A stretch of 64,000 nt of DNA, from contig CM057227.1 of NCBI GenBank assembly GCA_029891385.1, positions 60,203,567 through 60,267,566 on the forward strand. The letters run 5' to 3'. Of the stretch, positions 12,479 through 25,122 are shown piece by piece. The position numbers and the translations under genes are program-made. The stretch's first letter is position 1. Each line of letters opens with the position of its first letter. The notes beneath the pieces were generated by a model that saw nothing but the letters and a program-made list of their open reading frames with translations, searched no databases and was not told the origin of the DNA. This DNA comes from Erythroxylum novogranatense. Lineage: Eukaryota > Streptophyta > Magnoliopsida > Malpighiales > Erythroxylaceae.

Positions 12479-12490
12479 AAGAGGGGGAGA
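12479..12490 (+). other. Element E polypurine tract
   Basis: aagagggggaga directly before the 3' LTR; plus-strand priming site. The first ~11 bp of the 3' LTR (TGTTAGACCTT) appear deleted here compared with the 5' LTR, so the LTR starts directly in its T-rich run. Confidence 0.8.
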
Positions 12491-13147
12491 AATTTTTTTT
12501 TTCTATGATATCATTAAGCCTGAATTGTGTTAAGTATGTGATTACACTTTGGTTTAATTTAAATTGAGAGTGTTAGTGACTAATTGAGAATTTATCGAGT
12601 TTAATATGGTTTTGATGAGAATTATAGGGTAAATATGTTTGAGGGCATTTTGGGATGATTGCTTGAGGTGGTGTAATATAAGCTTGTCAAGAAAGGGTGG
12701 TTTGGTCTTTTCCTTCTCTTGAGACTTAAAAGACTTAGAAGAAATTAAAAAGAAAGTAAAAGAGGAGGAAAGAAAGAAAAGAGAAGAAGAAAAGAAGGAG
12801 TGCGCTGTCGGTGAGAAGAAGAGAAGAGAAGAGGGATTCTTCGATCTTTGCAATTTTCGACCAATTTGAAGTGATTTTCGGGTAAGTTGAGTTTATTTCC
12901 TTGTGTTGCAACTAGAGTTAACCGTGGATTTGAGTTGAATATGTGAGAATCGAAGGTTTTAGGGTTTGTAAAGCATAAATGGTTAGATTTCTTGGGTTGA
13001 TGCATTTGTGACTGATTTTGAGTTATTGTTGGGTTAGAAAGGTAGTATAAGACTTGATCTACAGTTTAGATGTGTTGCATTTGCTAAAGGGATGGATTAA
13101 AGTTGGAAAATGCAAGAAAACTGGGTTTTGGAGTCGAGCTCTAGACC

Positions 13148-13330
13148 CGCACGTCACGACGTGCGTATGAACACGCCGCGACGTGGAGCTTGTCGTGACG
13201 TATAATAAATAAATTCATCACGACCAACGGGGAGGCATTTTTCACGACGTGCGAAGGAGGCACGCCGTGACGTGCGAGAGAAGCGTTCGTCGCGACGTAC
13301 GAAGAAAATTTGGCTCGCCGCGGCGAACAT
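13148..13330. repeat. Palindrome array in E 3' LTR
   Basis: Counterpart of the 5' LTR array at 5083-5276, with cores such as cacgtcacgacgtgcg, cgccgcgacgtg and cgtcgcgacgtacg. One unit present in the 5' array (the variant near 5221-5250) is missing here, so the two arrays differ in unit number as well as in point changes. Confidence 0.75.
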
Positions 13331-14589
13331 CCAATTTTTTCGAAGGAGATTTTTAGGCATATCTTGGGTTGTAGATGTCCTATTGAGGTGATTTCAGATT
13401 CGTTGTGAACTAGAAATAAAGGGCTACAAGTTGTATGAAGAAGGGAAGTTCAGAATTAGCCTGTAAGGGTTCGGAATTTTAGGTGGTAGTCGAGTGAAGA
13501 TTTTTAGTACTTTGCTTTATGGATTTTCAAGCTTTTGAATATTTTCCTTTGAATGTTAATTAAATGAGAACTTGGTTTATTATAGGGAACCAAGCTGATT
13601 TGACCCAATCGTAAGTGGAAGGACACCAGTGAGTCGGATACTCGAGCGATATTAGGTGGGTAATATGTTTATGGTTATTGTGTGTATGGGCAAATTGCGT
13701 TATGTATGCTTGCTTGCATTATGTGACCTTGCTTGTATTGAATTACATGAGAAATATTGAATTTGCATTATGACTATGATTATGCATGGCTTGATAGGCC
13801 TTATGACATTTTGCAAATATGAAAAGAATGAGAATTTCGAAAGCTTTGCTAAGATGCTTTGAGCATGAAACGAATGGATTATGTGTTTTGTTTGGGTAAG
13901 AGAGTTACGGATGGAGTCACGTGCACGTCGACATAAAAGCCTTCTCCCGACTACCCACTTGAGGCAACGAGATCCTTGAGAAATTGGACTCGGATAGTTT
14001 ACGGATTTAACTTCGATTTATCTGGATCGTTTTATGAAACTCTCGAACCATTTGTGTGCATTCATATTTGACCTGCTGAGCATGATATGTGATAAGTTGT
14101 TATATGATGAATCTCATGACATATGATAGTGACGATTGTAAACTGATAAGCGTTGACTTGCTATGAGTTTGTGTATATTTATACATATTGCTTGATTGTG
14201 TGGCTCGTTACTAATGGCTATAAACGTATATGCCACTGAGCTTCGCAGCTCACCCCATTACTCTCCCCTCCTCAGGTGCAAATTGAGACGATAGTTGACC
14301 TTGCGAGGCATCGGAAACTTTCAGCTAATTAGGAGCCTTGTATTAAGTTTGTACTTTGGTTAGCCCGCCAGCATATCATCATGGAGCATACTTATGTATT
14401 TTGGATTTTAAATCTTATTTTGTATTATGCTACATTTCGAGAACTCTTGTTGAATTTCTTCGAATGATAATGACAGATGGTTTATGTATTTGGAATGATT
14501 AATGTATGTTTAGAATGCATGTGTAGAATGTGTGTGTATCGAATTTTGTATTTGTATGGATGTTGGGATCGGGTCCGACGTTATGGGGC

Positions 14590-16085
14590 GCCCGTCGCCG
14601 GCGCTAATTGAGCCAAATTTATACTATAAATTGGCCCTAATTTCTTAAGTGATTATGCACTTGTTGACTCCTAATTCATGATTTTTGTGCTTAAATTGGT
14701 TCCTCATATCGAGCTTTTATAATTTGCACATTGTCAGTATTTTGTTGTCATTTGATATTAATTTCTGCATAACTTTTATTGGGACAATTGATACTGCAAA
14801 TGTGTTGTATTTTTGTAGGAACAATGGAGTCAACAAGAGAAAGTCAACACGTCGTGAGAAACCATCCATTCGTCGGGACGAACCAACACTCCCATTCGTC
14901 GCGACAAATTAATTTGGTATAAATTAATTCGTCGCGACGAACTTTATTCATTAGTCGCGACGAATGTCGGACACCCGGCCCTTAAATGGCAAATTTCTGC
15001 ACTGTTCCGACCCGGCCCGCTTACAGCTCCTATAAAACCTTCCATTTTAGGTTAAAACAGGAGGCCGCATTCCCGAGGTAGCTCTCCATCTTTTGTCTTC
15101 TCTATTTTTCTGATAGGTTTTGTTTCCTCTGTTTTGCAGATTCGGCGCCACCTCAGGGCGGCGCCCACCATCACCATCTTCATCTCTTCCATCGTTCTTC
15201 GCACTCACTCTCAACTGCTCGTCGTTGAGTCATGGACCGAGGTGATATTCCATCGTGATGGACTCACCCGCATCATCGTGGCTAAGGCATCGGATCTCTG
15301 AAGATGTAGCAACGGTCTGAGTTCCATGAGCTTCAAGGGGTAATCGATCGCTGTTTTGAATTTCTGTCATGGTTTTGTAACAACTCCAAGTTGGAGATTG
15401 CATTGTATAACCGAATGAATCTTGCTATAGTTTAGTAGGATGTTAAACTTTGATCTATATTAAGGATTGGTTTGTGTTGAATATTGTGCCTGAATACATG
15501 AAGTCTCATGTATATCAGTCAGATTTTGCATTAATTAACCTAATCTGCCTAGTTGTGTTTGGTTAAGTTGGTTATGTTATTATCTGATTGATTTATTGCA
15601 TTAAATCATTTCATACCATACACTAAGGGTTTTAACAAGTTTTAATTTATCGAGTTGATCAATTAAATCTTGGACTTAACGAGTTGTTAAGGTTGTGTTT
15701 TCGAAACTTAGTGGATTTCAAACCCAGACATTTATTTTGAGCGATGATGACTGAAATGTATTTTCAGGAGAACTTTAGTTAATTGTTTTCAATCTTAATT
15801 ATTTCAAATTGTCTTGCCTTTCAAAAATCCCAAAAACATTTATTTCATACTTTGCTTTCTTTAGTTTAAAAGATCAAGCCAAAACCCCCTTTAATTGATT
15901 TAATTGCATGCATCATTAGACTAGGCTAGTCTTAAGATCAATTCTACACTGGTTCCTTGAGAGTCGACCCGAGGTTGCACCCTGTGTTGCAATTCTTGGT
16001 ATAAATTGATTTTGACCGGTTTCCAAGGATCAATCTTAGGATTGAACGATAAGCCGCGATCAGGCGCGACCCGAGGGGCCGCCTC
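14590..16085. other. Unresolved segment in E 3' LTR, possibly a nested LTR (F)
   Basis: This part has no counterpart in the deleted 5' LTR, so E cannot be used to test whether it is native. It has its own promoter-like features: palindromes ttcgtcgcgacgaa near 14868-14965, a cctataaaacc TATA-like box near 15030, and a pyrimidine stretch ending tttgcag near 15140 that resembles a splice acceptor. No coding frame is convincing. It may be a second LTR inserted in E's LTR or simply E's own long LTR. I could not find a clean 5-bp duplication. Confidence 0.35.
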
Positions 16086-16117
16086 GGGAATCGGGGATCC
16101 GAGACCCGGGCCCAACA

Positions 16118-16719
16118 GACGAGGTCTGATAGGCCTTCTTCTCCATGGCCCCCAATAAGGCCCCAGGGGTTGACGGTTTTATCGCATTATTCTATCAATC
16201 CCAATGGGACACTTTAGGGCCCTCCCTAGTCCACTCCTTCCAACAAATTTTCCAACACGCTGTTTGGGATAATGACTTAAACTGCACTATCTTGGTTTTG
16301 ATTCCCAAACAACCCACACCCACGTCTTTCTCTCAATTCCGCCCCATCGCTTTGTGCTCGGTGATCTATAAAGGCCTCACCAAGCTCCTCATCAACCGGT
16401 TGAAACCTTTTCTCGATCACCGGGTTAGCCCAAATCAATGCAGTTTCGTCCCGAGCCGCTCCATCACAGACAACATCATAATCGCACAAGAGATAATACA
16501 TACGATGTGCAGAAAAACAGGGAAGAAGGGCTTTCTTGCCATCAAGTTCGATCTCGAAAAAGCGTATGATCGTCTCTCCTGGGACTTTATTCAAAACACG
16601 CTGCTCGATATTGGACTTCCTGGTTCTTACATCTCCCTCATTATGAAGTGTGTTTCCTCGGTCTCCATGCAAGTTAATTGGGGGGGCGAGCTCAGTGAAT
16701 CCTTTCTCCCATCCCGGGG
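16118..16719 (+). pseudogene. LINE1 fragment b (RT fingers and palm)
   Basis: Reads DEV, two stops, AFFSMAPNKAPGVDGF, then LIPKQ, FRPIALCSVIYKGLTKLLINR, FDLEKAYDRLSWDF and ends SFLPSRG. These are the conserved blocks of plant LINE reverse transcriptase (SFRPISLCN, LDMSKAYDRV). After removing element E it joins fragment a. At 16719 it is cut by element A, and the next expected residues (IRQGDPLSPYLF) appear at 40287. The main in-frame stops are TGA and TAG at about 16127-16132. Confidence 0.9.
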
Positions 16720-16765
16720 TGTTGGGTCCAAAACTCAACTGCTTAAACTTAACACTATCACTCTT

Positions 16766-16777
16766 GCTCTGATACCA
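16766..16777 (-). other. Element A primer binding site
   Basis: gctctgatacca on the + strand is the complement of TGGTATCAGAGC, the initiator tRNA-Met primer site, 4 bp from the LTR boundary at 16782. It fixes A's orientation as - strand and shows that the adjacent LTR is its 5' LTR. Confidence 0.9.
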
Positions 16778-16781
16778 TAAA

Positions 16782-19700
16782 TGTTGGGACTCGATCGGGG
16801 AACCGGATCCCAACCGAAAAGCGGAATGTAAAAGCAAAAGCAAAATGCAGAAACGAATGCTAAAGCAGGTACAAATCGAATCGAAAGCAAATCGAATTGC
16901 GATAATCAAAGAAGTCCAATAGAATAACAAATCGGATACGCATCAAATGGCAAATACATATCTGAAAGCGAACAAAACGGATGCGAATAGAAATCGAATT
17001 CTTAATGGGATCGAAAACAAAAACCAAACAGGCGGATCAATTCGAACTGAAATAAATCAAAACGGATCTGACATCCGAATCGTGTATCTTAGTAATAGCA
17101 TTGGAAATCTTAAGACTTAATCTATTCGAATCGCTGTATTTTTTTTCTCTTCTCTTTTCCTTATTCATTTCTCATCTTTCGTCGATCTTATTCAAATCAA
17201 AACAAATAATTCCCACTTTTGGGAAACTCATACAAGTCTACATCTCTCAAAATTCGACTTTTGATGACAATCATATTCTTATTTTATCTTTACCATATAA
17301 CAAATCTTCTTATCGAAAAATAGGCAGCATAACGGCTGCACATGAACAAAACCCAAACCTGCAAGGTGTAAAACTCACTTCTAAAATTTCCAAACAATCA
17401 CACATACATCAAAATCCACCGGACCCTCCATCCGGGATCTCAACATAAACGCAATCCTATTTCTAAACCACTTCAAGTCATTTTTCATATCCAGTTCGTA
17501 TTCATCACATTCAAAATCATATACAATTTCCATTTATACTCATATACAAATTAATATTTCCATCAAACCCAAAACCAATCGTATTTATAAACCATCACAA
17601 TCTATATCCCATCATCGAGCACATTCATCCATTTCCATATTTATATATATCCCAATTACATTCATAACTCAATTCAATTTATATACAAAACCAATATGCA
17701 CCATCCATAGCCAATACATTTCCAATTCCATAAATCAAGTCCTTATACAATTTCATAATCTAAATACATCATGAACTTAAACACTTGCAATACACTAATG
17801 GCATTTCAAGCCATTTACAAAGCCAATATTAAATCCAAAATACACAAAGCACCATGATTCTAAATTTCTCACAACATTCTAAACTTAACAATGATTCAAT
17901 AGGAACCCATACAAACGAAATCCCTCATTTTCTTTCACTCGATCTTCTTCTCATTACCTGTGGATGGGAATAAAGGGGGGTAAGCTTATTGCTCGTGGAT
18001 AACATGTTTATAACTTAAATGATAAGCAAAAACATTTTCAAACCTTATTTTCAGTTGATCAAACTATCACAGTGGGATAAACATCGGAGGGTTTATTTCT
18101 CAAAAATTTCTCAATTTCAAAACTTTCACAAACATTTACAAACAGTTTCCAAAACTATCATAGTTGAAAACCATAATTTCCAATTCATGAATAAAGTCAA
18201 AGCACATGAAATGCATGACAGATAAATGCACCACATTCTACACAAAGGAAAACACGTAACACATCAAACTATTTGGGTCGGTCCAAAAACGGAACGTACT
18301 GCACATTCCCGCAAAGCGGTCCTTTGCAGCCGTGAATAGAACGTACTACACCTTCGTGCATAGCGGTCTAGTGTAGCCTTGAAGGGAGTCCGAAATCGGA
18401 GCTCCAATGCCATTAACGGGCAAGTGGGTGAAGCCTTTAAACAAATGAGACCAGTGCACTAACTCTACTTAGGGGACCTAACCAAACCCATATAACACAT
18501 ATCATGCTTGAAAAACAAATTACTCGAAGGCATATTTCGAAACTGAACTTTTCATGTCATGTCACATTAACAAATTGCCATTCACCAATTTCACAATTTT
18601 TCAAAAAGAACACAAAATCAAGCCATCACAAAGAATGCAACAATCTTGCAATTTCTCAAAGTCATAGATCAAAATAAAATTCTCATTCATTCAAACAATG
18701 AAGTTGTCAATTTCTCAAACTATACGAAACATTCGAATAATGATAAATTTCATTAGTATTTCAATATATTAAAATCGTACCAAAAGCAGTGAATTGAATC
18801 ATTCGAAAATCATAATTTGTAAACATTTACATAAACAATAATTTGTAAACATTTTCTTCTGGATTTTTTTCAAAACTTACGATTGGCTTATAATTCGATA
18901 AATAAACACGTTACCCACCTTATATCCATGCTTGGAGCTTGATTAGAGCTTCAATTACTCCAATCCTTTCTTTAATTTGCCCTAATTCATACCATAAACC
19001 TTAATTAATTCAACATCCAAAATTGATCCATTTATACAAAGAAATCACTAAAATTGAACTTGGAAATCACAAACCCATGCCAATCTTAAGCCATCTAAAT
19101 AAAAACTTCCAAAATCCCCAAATCCAAGAATTGGGTATAAACCCGAATTCAAAATTATCCCAAAATTAACCCAAATTAACTCATGCTATTTCCAAAATTG
19201 AATCCATATTCCAAAAACCCATATCGATCTTTAACTATCCAAACCAAAAACTCCTCAAAAACTCAAAGATCCAAACTCATTTCTTACCTCATTTCTTCCC
19301 AAATTTCAAAATTGCTTGGCTTGGAAGGAAGCTCTCTTCTCCTTCCCTCTTTTTCCTTCATAAATCAACGAAAAACCAAGCTTGAATCCCTCAAAAATCT
19401 GAAACCCTAGCTCTTCTTTCCTTTTTCTCCTTCATCCCACGATATCCCTCTTCTCTCTTTCCTTTCTTTCTTTCTTTTCTCCCAAATTTCATGCCTTTCT
19501 TCTCTTCCAAAGGCAGTCCCTTCTTTTATAGTGCCAACTCATTAAATGAGTGGCCAAAGACCATAATTCCCCTTCATGTTAGGCTACATCTCTAACTCTT
19601 TAAGTGGTGTTCCAAAACTGCCCCTGAACTTTACTTTAAGTCATGATTACTTTTGGACAATTATTCTTACATCAAAATGAAGGAATTTGCTAAAACTTCC

Positions 19701-20812
19701 TTCTAGAGAAATGTTCATCATTGTTTTAATTTCATAATGCCTCCAAAATCATTCAATTTGGAGAACTACATCAAAATTTATAGTCCAAACATTTCGGACC
19801 GCTCTTATGTTAACACAATTTCCTGTGCTTCACTTTCATCCGAAAATTAATATTCTTAAAGACTAAATTGGAATTCGAATCCTTCTAACATTTGTAGCCC
19901 TATCACTCTAGTTTAATCCAAATCAATAATCACCTCATTTTGATAACTATAGAAAAATTTATGGCCAAAATACTTTTATATGTTCCTAATCTAAGACTGA
20001 ACACTAATCCGAACTTCAATTCACAAATTGAAAGTGTTAGGGGCTAAATTGAAATTTCATTTCTTTATATGATTTGTAGCCCCATATATTAATTTTATTT
20101 TTCCTTAAGAAGAACTTCAGTCGGATCTCCATAGCTCCCGAATTTTACAAAATACTAAACTAAGTTTAGAAAATTTCCCGTCTCACTTTGATTTAAACAA
20201 TCTTCCTCAATTAAGTCTCTAAAATTCATAATTTCCCATAAAAAATGAAATTAATTTTCTTAGGAATCCAAATCTTTGAGAACCAATTCATTCAGATGTC
20301 GAACGAAAAAGATATAAGCAAAAGATTTGACAAGGTCGGATAAGGAAGGAAAAATAGCAAGATCAGAATGAAACAAATCATTCCGATTATCATAAGATTC
20401 AATCAAACTCTTTCAATTCAACTCCAATTGATACAAATTTTCATGGAGATAAGTATACATGTCTTAGGAATTCAGTTCTTCAAGAATCACCCCAATTGAA
20501 GGTCGGATGAGTGAGTTATGCCCAAAAGAATAACCCATACTTAAACCCTAAATCGATTTGAACCTCTCTTGGCGCAAACAAAATAACTTTAAATCTAGAA
20601 GTCCGATTGATTTCTTTCTTAGACCATTGGAAAGTAGACTTCAAGATCTACAACTTTCATGAACACCACAAAGTCTTATTCGGCCTCTAACAGTGTCAAA
20701 AATGCCATCTCTCCAGAGAATGTCCGTTAAACAGACATGCATGTCCGTTTAACGGACATGTTTCGGGTAAACTGCACCATTTCACTCGAGAAGCTCTGTT
20801 AAACGGACTTCC
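16782..20812 (-). repeat. Element A LTR, 3' part
   Basis: AT-rich LTR starting TGTTGGGACTCG (LTR 3' end, read on +). Around 18270-18440 it holds a module shared with the LTRs of B and D: ggaacgtactac, gggagtccg, gagctcc..gccatt, cgggcaagtgggtgaagcc. A pair of gene-like pyrimidine-rich blocks near 19400-19510 is just LTR sequence. At 20707-20812 a palindrome array (gtccgtttaacggacat) begins and is cut by the B insertion. Small open frames here (for example 17101-17448, 19183-19410) have no recognisable domains. Confidence 0.75.
20707..20812. repeat. gtccgtttaacggac palindrome array in A LTR (part 1)
   Basis: Imperfect copies of a 16-17 bp palindrome, agtccgtttaacggac-like (20725-20760 and 20798-20810). 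The array continues beyond element B at 30440-30535 (tgttcgtttaaaggacatg, gtccattaaacagacatgg). Element B inserted within this array. Confidence 0.75.
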
Positions 20813-20944
20813 TGTTGGACCCCGTTTCCAGAGCCCAACATCAGACATGGAAGTTCGGTGCTTGGTGCATGAGGGGAGCCCTTGGAGTTGAAACATATAA
20901 TTTAAAAGAAGGAAGGAATCCCTCGAAAGCACAAGTAGGTGTTG

Positions 20945-21060
20945 CTGCAGCGTGTGTTGTCTCGCCGCGGTGAAACCTCTCAGGTAGCTACGCCGCGGCG
21001 AGAAAAAGGAACCCAACATGCAGCTTTGCCGCGGCAAGCATGCGGCCTCGTTGTGGCAAA
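20945..21060. repeat. CTCGCCGCGGCGAG palindrome array in B 3' LTR
   Basis: Three to four imperfect units (ctcgccgcgg, cgccgcggcgag, tgccgcggca, ctcgttgtggc). The homologous array in the 5' LTR (28278-28460) has about three more units, although the two LTRs were identical at insertion. Confidence 0.75.
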
Positions 21061-21448
21061 GACCTCCTTTAGCCCACAATGAACAAACCTGAAACTCTCT
21101 CTCACTTTATTAAATCAACCCATCCCAAAACTTAACACTATACACTCAAGCAAACTTCTAAATGATTAGTTGCAAAAGATTTGGAACAAAAACATCCATG
21201 TCTCGTTAATATCCAAAAGATAAGTTTTACAAAGCTTTAATAACATTTCAAACCAAATTACAACTTTTGAGTTCAAGAGCCAAAAATACAAAATACCCTT
21301 GAACCAATAAAACTTGAAATGTAACTAAAGCCTTGACTTCCAAAAGTATAACTTGAAAATACATAAATATGACAACTCAGAGTGATGCCACAACTCTTGA
21401 CTTACTCGGTCTCTTGCTCATCACCTGAATGGGGAGGGTAAAGGGGGT

Positions 21449-21480
21449 GAGCTATAAAGCTCGTGGGAACATATTTATAA
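21449..21480 (-). promoter_or_regulatory. Conserved hairpin and TATA-like box, B 3' LTR
   Basis: On the - strand: tataaatatgttcccac, GAGCT-ttat-AGCTC, ACCCC. It is the same as in solo LTR H and in B's other LTR (28844-28875). Likely near the LTR transcription start. Confidence 0.5.
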
Positions 21481-23295
21481 TACAGAAATAAGCAAAATTA
21501 TTCAAAAATAACTCATTGTCGTGGTACTCTTTGAAATCATAGAAATTGTGCATTTAAACGTCATTTTCTCGAAATGCTTGATTTTTAAACAATCCATAAG
21601 TAGAATTCAAAACATGTATGCACGAAACATGATAACAAATCATAAGCACATAAGCATAGCATAATGGTTTGGGTTAGTCCAGGTTCATGACGTACTACAC
21701 ATTCCCATCGAAATGGTTATGTGTAGTCGTAGTTTCTTAAGGGAGTCCTTGTGGGGAGCTCCATGCCATTAGCGGGCAGGCGAGAGAAACCTTTTCATGA
21801 GTCAACGTGCACGTGAAGGTTTTTGAGGGACTACCACAAATCCACATAACATGCATGATTCAAAGTCTTGTAAACTTGATTGCCAAACTGGCACTTGCTT
21901 GTAAACTTGCTTTTCATACATTTTGGAAAACATGATTTCATAAGTATGTATTCTTAAAAAGAGAAAATCCTTTTTGAAACCTTTTCATTAATCATGAATG
22001 CAAATCATATAGCAAACGTATAATCAATTCACAATAGCACATAAGGCAACACTGATGATGCAATTTAAAGTATTAAATCTTTCTTGATTTGAACAAAACA
22101 ATGAGTAACTTATTTACTCTATTATAAACATGAACCCACCTTGAATTCCTTGCTTATACTTGCTTAGGAATACCTTTCCTCTTGATCCTCTTGCTCCTCT
22201 TGCCTCACTTGATTTCCTTAACCAAGTAACCAAAATTCCAATCAATTTGGTGTATAAATCGGAAAGTCATACTTTAGCAATTCGAACTATAACTAAAACC
22301 GAAACGAAAATTCTATACTTAACTTCCATCAGAAATTTGATATTCTTAGAGATTGATTTAGAACTTTATTTCTTCACAAAACTTGTATCCCTATGCCTCT
22401 AGTTTACAACTCATCAAAAATCACCTCATTTGGACATCTACAGAAAACGTTATGTCCAAATTACCAAAGCATGTCGCGGCAGGAAAATGGCCGCTCGCAG
22501 TGGCGAGAAGGCTGGAGCGCGTCGCGGCGTGCTCATCCACAGGCCACAACGTGCGAAGGCAAAAACTTCACAAAACTCAATTTTTCCACTTTCTTCAACC
22601 ATAATCCTCCCATATTTCAAATATAACACATCTAAACCCTAAATCATGTCTTATACTTCATTTCTAAGCTCATTCTAACCCAAAATCATTAACAAACACA
22701 ACATGATAATCAACCCTAAGAGATTTAACCATTTTTCATAAACCACTCAACCACCATTTTCCTACACATGCTAAGCTATATTAGGGTTTCATCCAACCCA
22801 AATAAGAATAAAAGAGCTTAACTTACTTGATGATGCTTTAATTCCTTCAAAATCCCCAAGAATAGCAAAACCCTACCTTCTTCCTCAAGCCACCAACGAC
22901 ACTCTCCTCTCCTTTTCTTACTTTCCCTTTCTTTCTTTTCTAATTTCCTTTCCTTAAGCCTAAAGGGAATGATCAAGGACCATTTTACCCCTCCAATCAA
23001 TGCCTTAGCCTCCCAAACATAAGTGATCTTCCCATAATGCCCTTAGACACTTTTACTCTTTCATTTCCACTTACACCATACTATACTCATTTTAATCTTA
23101 ATTCTCCACTTAATACTTCCAATTCCATCAACCTAGGCAATAATTCTCCCAAATCATTAACATGCTAATTAAACTTTAAACAAACATAAATTATCTAAAA
23201 AAACCACATAATCAAATCAATTCATACTTAACAACATCAAGAAAAAAAATTTGGGGCCCAACACTTCTCCCCTTCTTAAAAGAAATTTCGTCCTC

Positions 23296-23496
23296 AAAAT
23301 TATTACCTGAGTCATCGAAGAGACGCGGATACTTCTCCTTCATGGCTTCCAATGGTTCCCACGTGGCCTCTTCTACCGAATGGTTCCTCTACAGGAATTT
23401 GACTAGCTGAATCGTCTTGTTCCTGAGGACTTTCTCCTTGGTGTCCAAAATCTCCACTGGAATCTCCTCATAACTTAAATCATCTCTTAACTGAAC
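23296..23496 (-). pseudogene. Element B chromodomain
   Basis: Read on the - strand the segment encodes the chromovirus tail (FRNKTIQLVKFL.RNHSVEEAT.EPLEAMKEKY.RLFDDS), ending just before the LTR at 23263. It is separated from the rest of pol by a stop near 23497. Its relatives in E (12339-12468) and D (61160-61320) are clearly homologous. Confidence 0.75.
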
Positions 23497-24987
23497 CTAC
23501 GTAGCCTGAATGATATGAGAAGAATCCGATCTATACCTCCTCAACATGGAAACATGAAAAACATCATGGATCTGAGACAATTCCGGGTGTAACACCAATC
23601 TGTAGGCTAGTGGTCCAATCCTCTCAAGAATTTCATAACGACCCACATATCTCGGACTCAACTTGCCCTTCTTGCCAAACCTCATTACTCCTTTCCAAGG
23701 AGACGTCTTAAGAAACACTTTCTCACCGACCTCATACTCCATCTCCTTCCAATGTGAATCAGTGTAGCTCTTCATTCTATCCTGAGCTGCCTTAAGCCGC
23801 TGCTTAATTAGATGGACTTTATCCACTGTCATCTGAATCAATTCTAGTCCTACCAATTTCCTTTCTCCTTCTTCGTCCTAACAAATCGGGGTTCTACACC
23901 TCCTTCCATATAATGCCTCATATGGAGCCATTTGAATGCTCGAATGGTACGAATTATTATAAGCAAATTCGACCAATGGCAAATGTTCATCCCAAGCTCC
24001 TTTGAAATCCATCACACATGCCCTGAGCATTCCCTCAAATGTTCGAATGGTCCTCTCAGATTGACCATCCGTCTGAGGGTAAAAAGTCGTGCTAAAATTC
24101 AACTTAGTTCCTAAAGCTTCCTGCAAGCTTCCCCAAAATCTCGAAGTGAATCGAGAATCCCTGTCAGAAACTATAGAATCTGGAATCCCATGCAATCTCA
24201 CTATCTCATCAATGTACTTCTTTGACAACATATGCAAAGAATCAGTCTATTTAATTACCAAAAAATGAGCTGACTTCGTCAACCGATCCACAATAACCCA
24301 TATGGCATCATGCTTCCTACTGGTCTTGGGCAAACCCATCAGAAAATCCATGGTTACTCTTTACCACTTCCACTCAGGAATGGAAAATGGCCTTAACTTT
24401 CCTGAAGGTGCCTGGTGTTCAGCCTTGACTTGCTGACACACGAGACACTTACTTACATACTCTGCTACATCCCTCTTCATGCCCTTCCACCAGAAATGCT
24501 CTCTCAAATCCCTGTACATCCTGGTGCTACCTGGGTGCATGGCATAAGGTGCATTGTGTGCCTCATTCAAAATTTCATCCTTCACCTCCCTAACATCTGG
24601 GATACAAAGCCTGTTTCTTACTGTCATGATTCCATCATCGCTCACTACTACTTTAGAATTCTTAACATTCTGAATTTCCTTTCGAAGCTTGCTCAAATTT
24701 GCATCTTGTGCCTGCAACTCTCTAACCTTCTCCCTGAGTATCGGCCTCACTCGGAAGTTAGCTAGAAGGCAATTTGGTTCCTCCCGCTTCAAGCTTATCT
24801 TAAGCTTGGCCATCTCCTCCAATAAGGGTAGATAAACTGTTCGAACATGAGCAATTGAAGACTTTCTACTCAAGGCATTTGCTACAACATTTGCCTTGCT
24901 TGGATGATACTCAATCAACATATCATAATCCTTAAGCAACTCAATCCACCTTCTCTGTCTCAAATTCAGTTCTTTCTGGCTTAGCAA
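23497..24987 (-). pseudogene. Element B pol: RNase H tail and integrase
   Basis: Same frame throughout, broken by stops at about 23875 and 24240-24360. Recognisable parts in sense order: [21 protein letters not shown] and [11 protein letters not shown] (RNase H tail, with the usual VVADALSR aspartate replaced by asparagine), integrase zinc finger ([23 protein letters not shown]), core motifs [12 protein letters not shown] and [10 protein letters not shown], then the [18 protein letters not shown] and [15 protein letters not shown]-terminal region. Confidence 0.85.
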
Positions 24988-25122
24988 GTACTTGAGACTC
25001 TTATGATCAGTAAGGATCCTCGTCTGAACCCCATATAGATAATGCCTCTAAATTTTCAAGGCAAAGATCACTGCTGCCAATTATAAATCATGAGTCGGAT
25101 AGTTCAACTCATATGGCTTCAG

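Larger units (their letters stand above)
4414..16117 (+). mobile_element. Element E: Ty3/gypsy chromovirus (Tekay/Del-like), complete but decayed
   Basis: LTR retrotransposon with 5' LTR (4414-5365), tRNA-Met primer site, gag, protease, RT, RNase H, integrase, chromodomain, polypurine tract and 3' LTR (12491-16117). It is flanked by a perfect 5-bp target duplication GACGA (4409-4413 and 16118-16122). It sits inside LINE1, whose frame continues on the far side. E is interrupted by a solo LTR (10108-12333) within the chromodomain. The coding region has many nonsense codons and at least four frameshifts, so it is non-autonomous. Assignment to the Tekay/Del lineage rests on the terminal chromodomain, the RT and integrase motifs and the long LTRs. 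Confidence 0.9.
12491..16117 (+). repeat. Element E 3' LTR
   Basis: About 3.6 kb. Positions 12491-13384 match the 5' LTR and the last ~24 bp match its end (gacccgggcccaaca). It holds a palindrome array (13148-13330) and the conserved hairpin GAGCT-tcgc-AGCTC then ACCCC at 14238-14255. The segment 14590-16085 differs in character and may be a nested LTR of another family (separate entry). The outer end is fixed by the GACGA duplication at 16118. Confidence 0.8.
20813..23263 (-). repeat. Element B 3' LTR
   Basis: 2,451 bp, TG..CA (read on +: TGTTGGACC..GGCCCAACA). Compared with the 5' LTR it has an extra stretch at about 22122-22325 and fewer palindrome units near 20945-21060. The conserved hairpin (GAGCT-ataa-AGCTC, 21449-21462) lies beside a TATA-like box (atatttataa, 21471). 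It carries a second CG-rich cluster at 22470-22560. Confidence 0.9.

Noticed and set aside
16277..16930. 217-residue open frame on the - strand
   Set aside because: Antisense shadow of LINE1 RT running into element A's primer site and LTR; no domain.
17101..17448. Open frames in LTR A (17101-17448, 18019-18225, 19183-19410, 30502-30783)
   Set aside because: They lie wholly inside LTR sequence, with no recognisable motifs.
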